A stretch of 61,675 bases of DNA, from contig JAPHTP010000022.1 in assembly GCA_026196875.1 (NCBI GenBank), positions 1-61,675 on the forward strand, read 5' to 3'. How positions within the stretch are numbered: the stretch's first letter is position 1; every line of letters begins with the position of its first letter. A program made the position numbers and the translations under genes. A model generated the notes under the pieces. It did no database searches and was not told the origin of the DNA. It saw nothing but the letters and a program-made list of their open reading frames with translations. Source of the DNA: Kangiellaceae bacterium (GTDB lineage: Bacteria > Pseudomonadota > Gammaproteobacteria > Enterobacterales > Kangiellaceae). Shown in pieces: positions 37,101 to 49,100 of the stretch.

Positions 37101-40100
37101 GATTCAGATAACCTTTTGCCAGGCCGGCACCTCCGATATAAAGTTCACCTGGTGTGCCTGCAGGCTGACACTGTAAGCCTTCACCCAAAACATAAACTCG
37201 CACATTAGCAAGTGGCCGACCGATAATTGAGAGTCCCGATGGCTTAAGAGACTCCGGCTCAATTGAAAAACACGAAGTATCAACTGTACACTCAGTTACT
37301 CCATAAGCATTGTATAATTGAGTACTCGGCTCTAAGCACTGCTGCGTGTTAAAATGGTCTTGCATATTCCATACATCCGAGCCAACTATGAGATGCTTAA
37401 TTGACGGCATTTTTCGCTTATACAGATTTAAGTACTCGACTAAACTGCGTATTGTGGCAGGGACAAAATCAGCAAGGCCTACGTCATTTTCTTCAATTAG
37501 CTCAATCAGACCAGGGGCATCTAGAAGTTTCTCCTTTGGGCAAACTAGCAGTCGTCCACCGGAACAAAGAGCTCGAATCCAATCAGCTGTCGCTACATCA
37601 AATCCGTAATCCGCCATATTTAATACACAACCAACAGCCTCATTTAGATAGAGTCGTTTCCAACCGAAAAAGCGGCTTACGATTGCGGCGTGCTCTATCA
37701 TTACGCCTTTTGGTTTTCCGGTAGTACCGGAGGTATAAATCATATATGCCAAATCATTTACGGTACTATCGACTTCGGGCACAGCATCATCATAATTTGA
37801 TTCCCGCTCGGCAATTATTTCCTCCGCAGCAACGACACAACTCTGTTGTCCCAAATTCTCAATCAACTCCTCAAGGTCAGCAACGTATTTCCGTTGTGAG
37901 ACGACTAGCGGTGTCCGGGTATCGGCCAGAATAAACTCGACCCGGTCACGCGGGTGCTCTGGTGAAATTGGCACATAGGCCCCACCAGCTTTCAATACAG
38001 CTAATATACTAATAAAAGTTTCCGGACTACGGTCTAAATAAAGTGCAATAAAAGTCCCTGCAGGTAAGCGGGAGCCATCAACTTTCTTATACTCTCGAAG
38101 AATTTTATTTGCCAGACGGTTGGATAGCTCATCCAATTCCAGGTAGGTCAAACTTCTATCCTCAAAAGTTAGTCCGACCTGTTGCGAATTTTTCTTAACC
38201 TGCTGCTCAAACAAATCATGCAACATGATATCCCGCGGGTAATCCGCATCAGTTTGATTGAATTGGTAAAGTATTTGATGGCGTTCCGTTTCAGATAGTA
38301 ACTCGATATCTATAACTTTCTGCCGAGTGCTATTAGCCATCGTTTCAAGAATAACCTGATACATATCGACTAATCGAACAATACTACTCCGACAGTAAAG
38401 ATTAACTGCATAATTCATGGTACCGGTAATTTTCTTACCTTGGTCACTTAGACTCAGATCAAGGTCGAATTTGGCAGGAGTATATATGTCAGTTTCTTCA
38501 TCTAACGGAACCGCGGAAAAAGGCAAACCTGCCTGAAACTCAACCATATTGTTTTCAACCGCCATGCTAAACATCACTTGGAAAAGCGGATGACGTGAAG
38601 TATCTCGTTCCACTTTTAATACTTCAAGAAGGCGCTCAAAGGGTAGCTCTTCATGAATTTTTGCCTGGGTTACAACATCATGAACTTGCTTAATTAGCGA
38701 TGACAAAGTCATAAGTGGTTCTACTTCGGTACGCAAAGCCAATGAATTAACAAGTAGGCCTATTAGACCTTGAGTCTGTGGGTGATGCCGATTATCGGAA
38801 GGCGTTCCGACTATGATATTCTGTTGTCCTGAGATTCTTGCCAAGAGAATATAAAAAGCACTTAGCATTACCGTATACAAAGACGTGTTCTGTTCTCTCG
38901 ATATTTCTTTAAGTCGCGACGAAAGCTTCTCGTTCAACTCAAACGAAAAGTTATCCCCTTCAAAACTAACATTGCTAGAACGCGGGTAATCCGTTGGTAA
39001 AAGTAAGGTTTCAAATTCTGAGAGTTGTTCTTGCCAATAGTTTTTCAAGCGCTCGAAAAAAATACCTTGCAACCGTTCTCTCTGCCAAGCGGCGTAATCA
39101 ACATAACGAATCTCAGGTTTTGGCCATTCTACTTTCTGCTCCTGTTTTACGAGCTGGTAAGCTTGGCCAAGCTCACGCATAAAAATGGAAGTCGACCAGC
39201 CATCAAATGCTATATGATGCCATACGATTAATAAATATTTTTGCACATTTTGGTGATAGACCGCTGTACGAATACTTGCTTCTTTGGTTAAGTCAAATGG
39301 TCGATGAATTTCTTCGAAAACTCTTGACTTAAATTCTCCTGCATCCTTTACGATAATAGTCGTTAGATCAGATTTATAATCCAGTAACTGTTGATAATCA
39401 CGACCCAACTCATCTTGAAGATAGAGCGTCTTTAGTACTGGGTGCCGCGCGACAATAATGTCAAAAGCTGCTTCCATATAACTTGGCTCAAAATCATCGG
39501 TTAATTTGACAAAGTATGGGATATGATAGGCGCTACTGCCCTGGTCGAAACGCTCGAAAAACAGCATTCTCTCCTGAGCAAAAGATAATGGGTAAGGAGA
39601 GAGCTTTGTTTTAGGGATAAGGTCAACATCCTGATATTTATCAGCGACCCCTTTTACGGTTTTCTGTTCAAGTAAAATAGCGAGTGGAATGTCAACATTC
39701 AAGTTATTGCGGATTGCCGCGGTCAACTGTATCGCTAAAATTGAGTTTCCACCAATGCGAAAAAAATTGTCACTAATGCCGACTTTTTCAACACCCAGGA
39801 TTTGTTGCCAAACCAGGCATAGCTTTTCCTCAAAATCAGTTCGGGGTGCCTCATATGGGAGCCGTGATCCAAACTCCGGCTCCGGAAGTTTTTTCCTATC
39901 TAGCTTGCCATTAATGGTTATAGGTAATGCGTCCAATTGCATAAAGCTATCGGGTACCATGTAATCAGGTAGCACTACGGCAAGATCATTAATAAGTTCG
40001 TCAGGCTCAAAACGTTCTTCAGAAACAGGAACAATATAAGCCACCAAGTATTGATTTCCTTCTCTTTCTTTATTTATCACTACCGTTTGTTTGACATTTT

Positions 40101-43100
40101 CCAAGCGCCCTATCGCGTGTTCAATTTCGCCTAGTTCTATGCGGTGGCCGCGAATCTTGACCTGAAAGTCACTGCGTCCTAGATACTCAAGTTCGCCATT
40201 GGATAACCAACGGACTATATCACCGGTTCGATATAGCCGGTTTGTACCTTGAATCTTATCCTGTTCTTCGAAAAAAGGATTTTCGATAAACCGCTCAGTC
40301 GTCAATTCCGGTCGATTGAGATAACCTCGAGTTACCCCTAAGCCACCAATATATAGCTCGCCGCGACAACCTATCGGTAGTACTTGTTGCTCCTTATCCA
40401 GTACATAAACCTGAGTATTTGCAATTGGCTCCCCCAGGTTAACGCGCTCTACATCATTGAGGGATTTGGCACTTGACCAAACGGTTGTCTCCGTTGGGCC
40501 ATAAACATTAAATAATCTCAGATTAGATACGGCTTGCAGCTGCGGTAAATACTGTTGCGGAAAAGCTTCACCACCAACTAATAGTAAATCAACATCGGCA
40601 AAAACTTGTTCCGCGCGAGCCTCAGATAATAATAGCTGTAAGCGGCTTGGCGTTAGCTGAACCAACGTCGCCCGACTTGTCTGGATCAAGGAAACCAGTT
40701 TTGACGGACTTTGGCGCTGCTCTTCTGAGGCGAGAACCAGCGTCCCACCTTTCATCAAAGTCAAATATAGCTCGAGTACAAAAATATCAAAAACAATTGA
40801 AGTAACGCCTAAAGTGATCAGTTGTTCGGGTGGAACTAGCTTGTTATCCATTCCAGCTAAAAAATTGATTACATTCCTATGTTCAACCATTACACCTTTA
40901 GGCTTACCAGTCGTGCCCGATGTGTAAATCACATAAGCTAACTGTTCACTATTAACAGCAATAGACAGATTATTATCTGATTCATTTTTTAAGAGCGTCT
41001 TAATTTCTTCATTGTCCGCAGATAACAATTGTGGAGAATAGTCACTATCAACTAATAACTCCTTAAGTGTCGGTAAAAGCGCTTGTTGAGTAATTACTAA
41101 ATTAGCTCTGGTATCTTCTAGAATAAAACTACTACGTTGCGCAGGAAAATCGGGAGATATGGGGACATAAGCAGCACCTGATTTAAGCACGGCTAACATA
41201 CTAATAATCATTTCGAGACCCGGCTGTAAGTACAGCCCGATAAGGATATTTTCTACCTGCGTGGACTTTTGCTCAGAAGTAGATTGCTTATCTTCGAACG
41301 ATTGAACTCCGAGTTTTTTTCGGATCAAATGCGCCAACCGGTTAGCTTGGCTATTTATTTCTCGATAGGAGAACTCTCTTCCTTCAAATCTTAATGCAAT
41401 AGCTTCGGGAGTATCTTCTGCCTGATTTTCAAGGAGCTGGTGGACACAGGTATCACTTGCCACGGAAAGTTGAGTTTGATTCCATAACTTTGTCTGCTTG
41501 TAGTACTCTTCTTCATCCAAAGGAGATATCTTTCGATGAAGTTGTTGTGGATTTTTTGTTGCTGTATCAATTATTTTCGCAACTTGGTTTAGCAACTTCT
41601 CAGCTTTATTTGAGCTTAGCCATTCTTCTCCATACTCGAGCTTCATCAGCAAGCTATCATTTTGATCATACACTGTTAATGAGAGTGGATAATCTACCTT
41701 GCCAACTGATTGGCGAAAACTAACTAAGTTTTGGTCGCTCTGAGTTGCATTTGAGCCAATAGTTTCTTCAGCCATAGGAAAGTTCTCGAACACGAACAAA
41801 CTATGAAACAATCTTTCCCCATCCTGCTGCAAACTAGCTAGTGGAACATTAGAGTAACTATTTAGATCGGCGCTTAACCGATGAATTTGTAGTAGCACCT
41901 GCTCAACGGTCTCACACTGCCCCCAATCGATCACGAGTGGCAATGTATTAATATACAAACCGACGCTTGCTTCAATTCCATCAACAGGAATATCTCGTCC
42001 TGACACAGTAGTTCCTACCGTGGTTTTTTCGTCTTGTGTGTAAAGATTAATTAACTTGTGCCAAGCAAACTGAATCGCAACACTTACGGTCACTCCAAGT
42101 TTGCGGCATGTTTCTTTCAGTCTCAGGTATGATTGACCCTGAATTGATTTAACTGTCTCTGTAGCTCTTTCAAGAGTTCTAACCTGATTCAGTTCACAAT
42201 GGTTACTAAGAAGAGGATTAAGATCATTGGGATCATCAAATCGTTTTTGTGCTTCGCTCCAGTAAGTATTTATCTTATCTGCTTGTTTAGCATAATATGC
42301 TTGGGCTTTTAAGTAAGCAGTTTCTACGTTGAGTTTTGGCTGGTTACCATCCACAAGGTCGGCGTAGTATTGGTGCACTCTTTGCAACAATATTGCACTA
42401 CTCCAACCGTCACTAATAATATGGTGCTCCGTCTTGAGCACAGTGTAGAGTGCAGTATCAAGTTTAATAATGATAAACCTGAGCATACCTGGTTGCGATA
42501 AATCGAACCCCTGCAAACGATCTCGTTGTAAGATCTGCTGTAACTTTTGCTGCTGTTGGACCTCATCTAAGCCGCTGAGGTCTTGATAGCTAAATTTACT
42601 TTCATCAATCGAAGGTGCACTACTGATAACTTGCAAAATATCTCCTTCACCATCCCAATCAAAGGCAGTCCTTAAAATAGGAAAGCTTTGCGACGCCATG
42701 CGCCAGGCTTTTTGGTAAAGTTTGATATTAAGTTCATGGTGGTAGTCGAGTAGCAATTGTACACGATAAGCATCATCCTGAGGTTGACTCAAATAGTGAT
42801 AAACAAAGCCTTGTTGTAAACTGGTTGCAGGGAAAATCGCTTCGACGCTATTGGTACCTTGTTCCTGCATAATCGAATTATTTTTGAACTCCTCAAATCC
42901 ACTTGCAGCAGACTCTGTAGTTAAGAATTGCTCAAAGGCTTCTTCACTAAAAATCTGTTTTTCATTTAAATAATCTAGTAACGCCGATTTTTTCTGCCTC
43001 AGCGAATCGATAAACAATTCGTCCGGCGCATCTTCTCCGTAAGATAACTCAATATCATCACCTTCTACCCACAGGGAAATATCGCTATCCTGTGCTCTTT

Positions 43101-43116
43101 GTAGTAAGCCCAACAT
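34111..43116 (-). CDS. Terminal NRPS: TubC-type docking-C-A(Gly?)-PCP-C-A-PCP-E-TE
   Basis: The protein has 3001 residues and two modules plus release. The N-terminal ~60 residues resemble TubC docking domains (ISLWVEGDDIELSY, then a helix). C1 spans about 90-500 (HHIISDG, His231-His232). A1 spans 580-1070, with specificity residues read as D-I-L-Q-L-G-V-V-W, very close to the glycine code. PCP1 Ser is near 1125. C2 starts near 1176 (HHIAFDG). A2 spans 1656-2150, with residues read as D-V-A-D-I-G-A-V-D, suggesting a basic side chain (Arg/Orn-like, tentative). PCP2 is near 2196. The E domain spans 2249-2730 (HHLVVDGVSW, EGHGRE). The TE starts near 2773 (Ser2838 in GASRG, His in KGHHGQLL). The last residue should be D-configured before release. 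AAGGA before the ATG supports the start. Confidence 0.92.
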   Translation of the reverse strand: MLGLLQRAQDSDISLWVEGDDIELSYGEDAPDELFIDSLRQKKSALLDYLNEKQIFSEEAFEQFLTTESAASGFEEFKNNSIMQEQGTNSVEAIFPATSLQQGFVYHYLSQPQDDAYRVQLLLDYHHELNIKLYQKAWRMASQSFPILRTAFDWDGEGDILQVISSAPSIDESKFSYQDLSGLDEVQQQQKLQQILQRDRLQGFDLSQPGMLRFIIIKLDTALYTVLKTEHHIISDGWSSAILLQRVHQYYADLVDGNQPKLNVETAYLKAQAYYAKQADKINTYWSEAQKRFDDPNDLNPLLSNHCELNQVRTLERATETVKSIQGQSYLRLKETCRKLGVTVSVAIQFAWHKLINLYTQDEKTTVGTTVSGRDIPVDGIEASVGLYINTLPLVIDWGQCETVEQVLLQIHRLSADLNSYSNVPLASLQQDGERLFHSLFVFENFPMAEETIGSNATQSDQNLVSFRQSVGKVDYPLSLTVYDQNDSLLMKLEYGEEWLSSNKAEKLLNQVAKIIDTATKNPQQLHRKISPLDEEEYYKQTKLWNQTQLSVASDTCVHQLLENQAEDTPEAIALRFEGREFSYREINSQANRLAHLIRKKLGVQSFEDKQSTSEQKSTQVENILIGLYLQPGLEMIISMLAVLKSGAAYVPISPDFPAQRSSFILEDTRANLVITQQALLPTLKELLVDSDYSPQLLSADNEEIKTLLKNESDNNLSIAVNSEQLAYVIYTSGTTGKPKGVMVEHRNVINFLAGMDNKLVPPEQLITLGVTSIVFDIFVLELYLTLMKGGTLVLASEEQRQSPSKLVSLIQTSRATLVQLTPSRLQLLLSEARAEQVFADVDLLLVGGEAFPQQYLPQLQAVSNLRLFNVYGPTETTVWSSAKSLNDVERVNLGEPIANTQVYVLDKEQQVLPIGCRGELYIGGLGVTRGYLNRPELTTERFIENPFFEEQDKIQGTNRLYRTGDIVRWLSNGELEYLGRSDFQVKIRGHRIELGEIEHAIGRLENVKQTVVINKEREGNQYLVAYIVPVSEERFEPDELINDLAVVLPDYMVPDSFMQLDALPITINGKLDRKKLPEPEFGSRLPYEAPRTDFEEKLCLVWQQILGVEKVGISDNFFRIGGNSILAIQLTAAIRNNLNVDIPLAILLEQKTVKGVADKYQDVDLIPKTKLSPYPLSFAQERMLFFERFDQGSSAYHIPYFVKLTDDFEPSYMEAAFDIIVARHPVLKTLYLQDELGRDYQQLLDYKSDLTTIIVKDAGEFKSRVFEEIHRPFDLTKEASIRTAVYHQNVQKYLLIVWHHIAFDGWSTSIFMRELGQAYQLVKQEQKVEWPKPEIRYVDYAAWQRERLQGIFFERLKNYWQEQLSEFETLLLPTDYPRSSNVSFEGDNFSFELNEKLSSRLKEISREQNTSLYTVMLSAFYILLARISGQQNIIVGTPSDNRHHPQTQGLIGLLVNSLALRTEVEPLMTLSSLIKQVHDVVTQAKIHEELPFERLLEVLKVERDTSRHPLFQVMFSMAVENNMVEFQAGLPFSAVPLDEETDIYTPAKFDLDLSLSDQGKKITGTMNYAVNLYCRSSIVRLVDMYQVILETMANSTRQKVIDIELLSETERHQILYQFNQTDADYPRDIMLHDLFEQQVKKNSQQVGLTFEDRSLTYLELDELSNRLANKILREYKKVDGSRLPAGTFIALYLDRSPETFISILAVLKAGGAYVPISPEHPRDRVEFILADTRTPLVVSQRKYVADLEELIENLGQQSCVVAAEEIIAERESNYDDAVPEVDSTVNDLAYMIYTSGTTGKPKGVMIEHAAIVSRFFGWKRLYLNEAVGCVLNMADYGFDVATADWIRALCSGGRLLVCPKEKLLDAPGLIELIEENDVGLADFVPATIRSLVEYLNLYKRKMPSIKHLIVGSDVWNMQDHFNTQQCLEPSTQLYNAYGVTECTVDTSCFSIEPESLKPSGLSIIGRPLANVRVYVLGEGLQCQPAGTPGELYIGGAGLAKGYLNRPELTETRFINNPFATPEDLAKGYDRLYKTGDLVRWLPDGNLEFLGRNDFQVKIRGYRIELGEIEHALAQLNGVKQAIVIDREKDGRKYLAAYVVSNLGQNLVEDSLRELLSETLPEYMIPSTFSMLDKIPLTVNGKSNRKDLPEPLWRDREDYIAPSTPIEIALCEIWKDVLGLEKVGVTDNFFHIGGDSILSLQVVSRANAVEINLSTRMIFEFNTIEKLATQASSIRRSISQEDCEGGLPLLPIQQDFFTIEEKALQDTNKSGFFSKFLTMFKPDGSCSEREGGDIKSLGHFHQSLLTSVPAKFEPVFLSQLVTALYRRHDAFRLRFSRDNDQNWRAEFVTLTEQEMEKSIRIYHLQSSEESGYLSEIKRIAETEKTEFDIQNGPLLKIVYLVGAKPEQSRLLWIIHHLVVDGVSWRILLNDLIQAYSQFISGEPVQLASKTSSYQLWASNLVDYSGSEALKAEGDYWVNRLNQPVEPLKVDKDARDNRWSMSKSIAAELDEEYTQLLLGKCNSTYQTQINELLLSALFLAFYRWQGNSSLRVMMEGHGREDIFDEIDLSETVGWFTSLFPVTLAHQQDKQGLSLAKLIADVKAQVRAVPANGIGYGILRYLVKDERIVASESRSLTDILFNYLGQFDDKNKPSEKDELVFSVLDESTGSDVSRNLQRSHKLSINALVINNKLSVNLDFNKQEFRTKTIQNFVDMLIEALQEVVRHCELKSSPFYVKNLPRSVFDLAMSDGASKHLFEPLVRFNQEGKNEVIYCIPPAGAGAEAFFKLVQKIDTETPVSICENIELYTNSLYSLPSLAEYYAQLVINQQPTSPVYLAGASRGAILAHDVAARLIAKSIPVAGVFFIDPIGYTMKKEDMVRIGKDSRVTRFSIEKEEILNHSLHLFDYTRKLGAYTGSGLIFQSEGDMQKSGDWSEVEGLIDEYYQFFDKRESLPLVSFGLAPIFPNCQAIHLKGHHGQLLDIVNLDLLAQEINIFIRQSKVQT

Positions 43117-43129
43117 ATATATTCCTTAG

Positions 43130-46100
43130 TTAAATTTTCATCTTATGTTTGTTAGAACGTTTTCGATTTGCAGCTTTTTGCGTACCATTTGTTGACAGTT
43201 TATTTTGAATTTTTTGCAACCTTGAAATAGAAAGTGAATCTACGTCAAAGTCACTAGGCGTCGCTTCGCCTCCTATATTTGCTGTTTGCTTGCCGTGTTC
43301 GATAACTCTTTGTAGATTTCTTTCAAATGACTTGTATATCTGTTGCGATATGCCTTGAGAAAGATATGAATGAATGGTCAGTTTTAATAAACCATCGACC
43401 AATAAACAATCGATTGCTAAGCCAATGTTCTCTCTCGCCCCGGATCTCGCTGCGGCATCATCAGCAAAACAGCTTGTTTTTTGGAGATACAGTACGTTAG
43501 GATTAAAGTCGTTTTTCTCTAAATAGTTAACCTGGATCACAGGCATATCAGAATTAAAAAACTGAGACGATTGAGAACTCGCCTCAAATCCAACTCCTCG
43601 AGCAGGAATTCCCCGCAGCATCTCCTTAGTTTGAATAATTGTATCTGTGATGTTTTGGCGAGCGTTCAAAACTACCGGGAATTTGCGATTAAAACAGCCT
43701 ACTGTACGCGTGAAATTCAAAGAGTCGAATATCGCTTCTCTGTCCTGCTCCCGCAGTAACACTGAATTAAGCTTTTCCCCACATACTTCTTTCAGGGTTA
43801 TCGCTAAAGCACTCAGCACCAATTCTTTACTTGTTGTACGATATCCCTGATTTGCCATATTGATTGAATCGGAGGAATAGTTTTGTTCAAATGAAAGCGG
43901 CTTCTCCTCAACAATTTCAAGTTTGGGTTTTGGTTGAGAACAAACCTGTCTCCAATATGCTTCGTGTGTTTGGCTTTCTTTGGTAAATTTATTTAATGCT
44001 TGTTCCCATTGACGGTAGCTGCTAGTTTTTGCTTCTAGTGGCTCACCGCAAAGAAGCCTTTGTAGATCCGACGCGATAGTTTGCGTTGATATTTCGTCAC
44101 AAATTAAATTTGGAACAACAAAGCAAAGCTTCGACTTGCGATCGACATAGCCGGTAAGATGACCTATTTGCCACAAAGGCGCTTCGCGCAAATCGCAACT
44201 GGATACCCAATCACTAATCTGATTTTGGAATTCAACACTTAATAATTCTTCTTCAGCCACCGACAAATCGTAGTTGGATACATCTACTTTTCTAATTCTC
44301 GGTATCTTATCAATATTGTCGCAGAAACTCTGGACACCTCCATCAATGTCAAAATAGCAACGTAACATGTCATGCTGTTGCACTAAGGCTATTACGGCTG
44401 TTCTTATTACGTCTTCTTCAATATTGCTCTCTATGGGAATTATAAAAGCTTGGCAATCTGTTAGTTCTAGACTTGAACTGTCAGTACCTGATGACATAGA
44501 GAGCCGGGAAATATTATTTTGTTGACTTGGCGCCAAGGAAAAAGAACCTTCCAAAACGCCCTGCTCAGCTTCATAGTCGACTTCCGCTTTATGCTCTTTT
44601 AGCCAGCAGGCCAGTTGAGAAACTGTTGGGGCAGCGAAAACATCCTTTACTTGCAAGCTAAAACCAGCCTGACGTAATCGCGAGACTAATTGAATTCCTG
44701 ATATTGAGTCTCCGCCAATTCGGAAAAAATTATCTTCAACACCAACCTTTTCAATCCCGAGTAATTCTTGCCATACATCGCATAAGTCAGCTTCCAGTTG
44801 ATTACCAGGTGCAATGTACGCTTCCAGACTATCTAATACAGGCGCAGGTAACCGCCTGCGATCAACTTTGCCGTTTGCATTAAGAGGTATATCTTCAATG
44901 AATGAAAAACTATCCGGGATCATATATTCGGGCAAAGATTCAGCGAGCTTCTGCCGCAATGACTTCTGAGAAATTTTTTGGCCTGTTCGAGCAACAACAT
45001 AGGCAGCCAGATATTTTCTGTTGTCTTGCTTGAAATCAACAACAATAGCGCGTGACAGTTGAGGTATGGAGGCTAATACGTTTTCGATCTCTCCTAATTC
45101 AATTCGAAACCCTCTAATCTTGACCTGGCTATCAATTCTACCAACATAAAGCACACTACCATCGTTAAGTCTGCGTACTAAATCCCCAGTCCGATAAATC
45201 TTTTCTCCCGAATTAAAAGGGTTATCAATAAAGCGCTCCGCTGTTAGTTCTTCCCTATTAAGATACCCCAAAGCTAAACCTTCACCACCAATGTACAACT
45301 CTCCCGTACATCCATATGGGACTGGTTTATATTGTTCATCAAGGATGTATAGCGAAGTTTGATTAATCGGATAACCGATAGGAACACTTTTAATCTTTGG
45401 GGTTAACTTGTCGATTACCAACGCGGTAGCAAATACCGTAGTTTCGGTTGGGCCGTAGACATGGATAAGTCGTCCTTTACCTAAAACATTAAATGCTTCT
45501 TCAACATGGTTGTAAGATACCGCCTCACCGCCAAACATCAAATTCTTGATACTTGCTAAATGCTCCAACTGCTGCTCTACTAGCAGATTAAATAGTGCTG
45601 TTGTTACAAACATTGATGTCACTTGATGCTGCGTAATTAGCTTAGCAATTTTATCTGAATCCAAGACATCATTTTTGTTTGTCAAAACTACCCGACCACC
45701 GTTCAGTAAGGCTCCATACAGGTCGGGGACACAACCGTCAAAGGCATAGTTCGAAAGCAATAAGCAAACATCGTCATCATCTAAATGCAGATAATTGGTA
45801 TTTTTGATAACACGAATCACACTCTTGTGGCGAATTAAAGCACCTTTTGGCTTACCTGTAGTCCCAGAGGTATACATGATGTATGCCAAATCGTCACCGC
45901 CGACAACCTGTTTCAGATCACTTGACGACTCCATACTTAAATCAAGTTGATCGGTTTCTATAACATTTAAACTCGATGTTAACGACAAAGTATCAGCAGA
46001 ATTGGTTAGGAGTATTTTCGCGTCACAGTCATCCAAAATTCCAGTAGTACGTTCAATTGGATTGGCAAAATCGAGCGGTACATAAGCTGCGCCTGATTTC

Positions 46101-49100
46101 AACACGGCAAATATCGCTATAAGCATGTCGAATCCAGATTCAAACCGCAAGGCAATGACATCTCCCTGCTCAACTCCCTGCGAAACAATATAATGAGCAA
46201 GCTGGTTGGAACGGTTGTGCAACTCGGTATAACTTAAAGTACTTTCGCCATAGACCGCTGCGATTGCATTTGGTTTACGAGCGGCCTGGCTCGCAAATAG
46301 CTCTCCAATGCTCAGCTCCAATACAGGATTAAATGAACTGGCTGTATCATCATCTAACAATTGCTCTCGATCTAAATCGTTAAAAAAGTCAATGTCTGCA
46401 ATTTTATCCTCGGGTGCAATCGCAACTTTCTTGAGTAGTTGCTTAAAGTGCCTTGCTAACCTTTCAATCCTTTCGCTGCTGAATAATGCCGTTGCATACT
46501 CCCAGTTGACTTCAAGCTCTTCACCGTTAACTCGACAAAATACAGTCAAGTCAAATTTCGCAATTCCAGCCTCAAATGAAACATCCTGTAACGCTCCATC
46601 GGTCGATAATCCCATATCTTGATTTTGTAAAACCAGGCAGATATCAAACAAAGGATTTCTATCGGGAACATGAGTTTGATCTAAAGCCTCGATCAGATCT
46701 TCATATGCATAATCCTGATTATCGAAATCTTGTAACGTACGTGATTTAACACGCGCCAACAGTTCAGTAAAACGCTCACTATTTTCAACAGTATCTCTTA
46801 ATGCCAGCGTGTTAACGAACATTCCGATGAGTCCGTGTGTTTGGTGTTGATAGCGACCGCTGACGGGTGTACCAATAGTTAAATCATTACCAGCACCGTA
46901 TTTTGCTAACAAAACTCTAAAAGCAGACATCAATACCACAAACAAGGAGCAGCCTTGAGCTACTGCCAGCCGCTGCAACATTTGAAGCTCATTTCTATCA
47001 AGCCTGGTATGCAAAGTCGCGCCGCTAAAATCTCGAGCCGGCGGTCTGGGGTAATCCGTATCCAATTGCGCTACGGGTAAATCTCCGTCGAAACGTTCAA
47101 GCCAGTGTTTAACCTGTCGTTGATATTTTTCCGTTTTAACCTGGGCGATATCTGCAACTGCGAAGTCTTTATAGCTAATAGGCAAATCGGCTAGCAAACC
47201 GCCTCTTTTTAGCGCCATATATTCCTGAATAAAAATACCAACCGAAGCTCCGTCAGTAATGATATGGTGCATATCTATCAACATAAAATAGCGCAAACGC
47301 ACCTTAATGAAGATCACCCTTAATAGCGGCGCGACTAAAAGGTCAAAAGGCTTGACGTACTCTTCAACGACGCTTTGCAATACTTGCTGAATTTCTCCAC
47401 TTCGTTCCGAAACATCAAGATAAACAGGTGTAAATTTTATTCCTTTTGATATCTTCTGTATGGGAGAACCATCTATCACTTCAAAGCGGGTGCGCAAGCT
47501 TTCGTGGCGTTCTACCAACCATTGTAGTATCGCTTGTTCCTTTTCCATGACAGGCGCTTGCGCTAGCTCAATTATTGCTGTCGCATTGTAAGTAGTAGCA
47601 TTTGGATCAAGTTCGGACTGCATATACATTCTACGCTGAGCACGGGAAAGTGAGTAATATTCTGCCTCTTCAATGATAGGTATCTGTGTCGATGAGATGG
47701 AATTTGGCGCTTGACTAACCGAGGAACTCAGAGAAGTAGCTTCACCCTCTTCAAGTTGTTCAACCGCCTTGTTGAGCCCCCTATGTTTACATAAAGAGTC
47801 GATGAAATCTTTGAGACTTTCAGTGGCCAAAATGTCTGAGAGTTCGGCATTTAATCCAAGCATTTCATTCAGGATATAAATGATCCGGGTGCCCGATATC
47901 GAGTCTCCACCCAACGCATAGTAATTATCGGTCAATCGAATAGCATCATAGCCCAAAGTATCGCACACAACGTAGGCAATAACTTGTGCACCGATAGTAC
48001 TAAACTCGTCGCTATTTTTCGTACTGTTAAAGTCCTTTATAGATTCACCAACTCTAGCTACTCGATACATTTCTTTGGGGTCAGAGTTATTGGCCTCGTC
48101 GGTTAAACCTCTGACAGTTAATTTGTTCGCAGTTTGTTTGGATCGCCTAGTATCCTCAAACCAAAACCGTTGCTTAATAAATGGTTGGGATGGAAGGTGA
48201 ATGCGTCTAAACTTTTCATCTTTAAATAAAAGAGTCCATTTTACTTGAGCGCCGGCAACATAAAGCTGAGCCAATAGCTCAAGCTTTTCTGCCGTAGGCC
48301 AGACTTCGGAATCTAACAATCCGTTAGCTTGTCGTCCTAACTCACTCGGCTTCATTTTGGATTGAGAGGCCTGCTTCTGATTACCTGACTGACTGTTTGA
48401 TAAACGAAATATACCTTCAATCGTTCCAGAGCTAACTCGACTACGCAGTGATATGATCAATTGTTGTAGTCGCTCGACAAGCAGCGAAATAGAATCTGCC
48501 AAAACGATTACTCGTTCAGAATACTGAGGACGACCTACCGAGGCCGTATAGCAAAGATCTGCCAGATTGGTTTGCGGTTCTCGGGCCAGAAAATCCAGAT
48601 AGCGTTGCACAGTTTCAGTTAATAGCTCCGGATTGCGCGCAGAAATAGGAAGAGCGAAACACTTATTGATCTTCTCTATATCAGAATGCTCAGCTAAAGT
48701 TTCATCGTCTGCTTCATATTCTTGCAATAACAAATGACAGTTGGTCCCACTTAAACCGAAAGAACTCACACCTGCAATACGTGGTGAGGGCGCATCCCAC
48801 GACCGTAGCACGTCATTGTAAAAGATGGGGCTATTGCAAAAGTCAACAAACTGGTTGGGAATTTGAAAGTTGAGACTAGGGGCTAATTGCTGATGCTTAA
48901 AACTCAGCAACACTTTGATCATAGACGCCAGGCCTGAAACGCCGACAGTATGCCCAATATTAGTTTTAACCGAACCTAAACCACAAAATTGTTTTTTATC
49001 GGTGTTTTTCGAAAAAGCTCCGCTTAGTCCCTTTAGCTCTATTGGATCTCCGAGATGAGTCCCAGTTCCATGCGCTTCAATATAGGATATTTGTTCCGGA

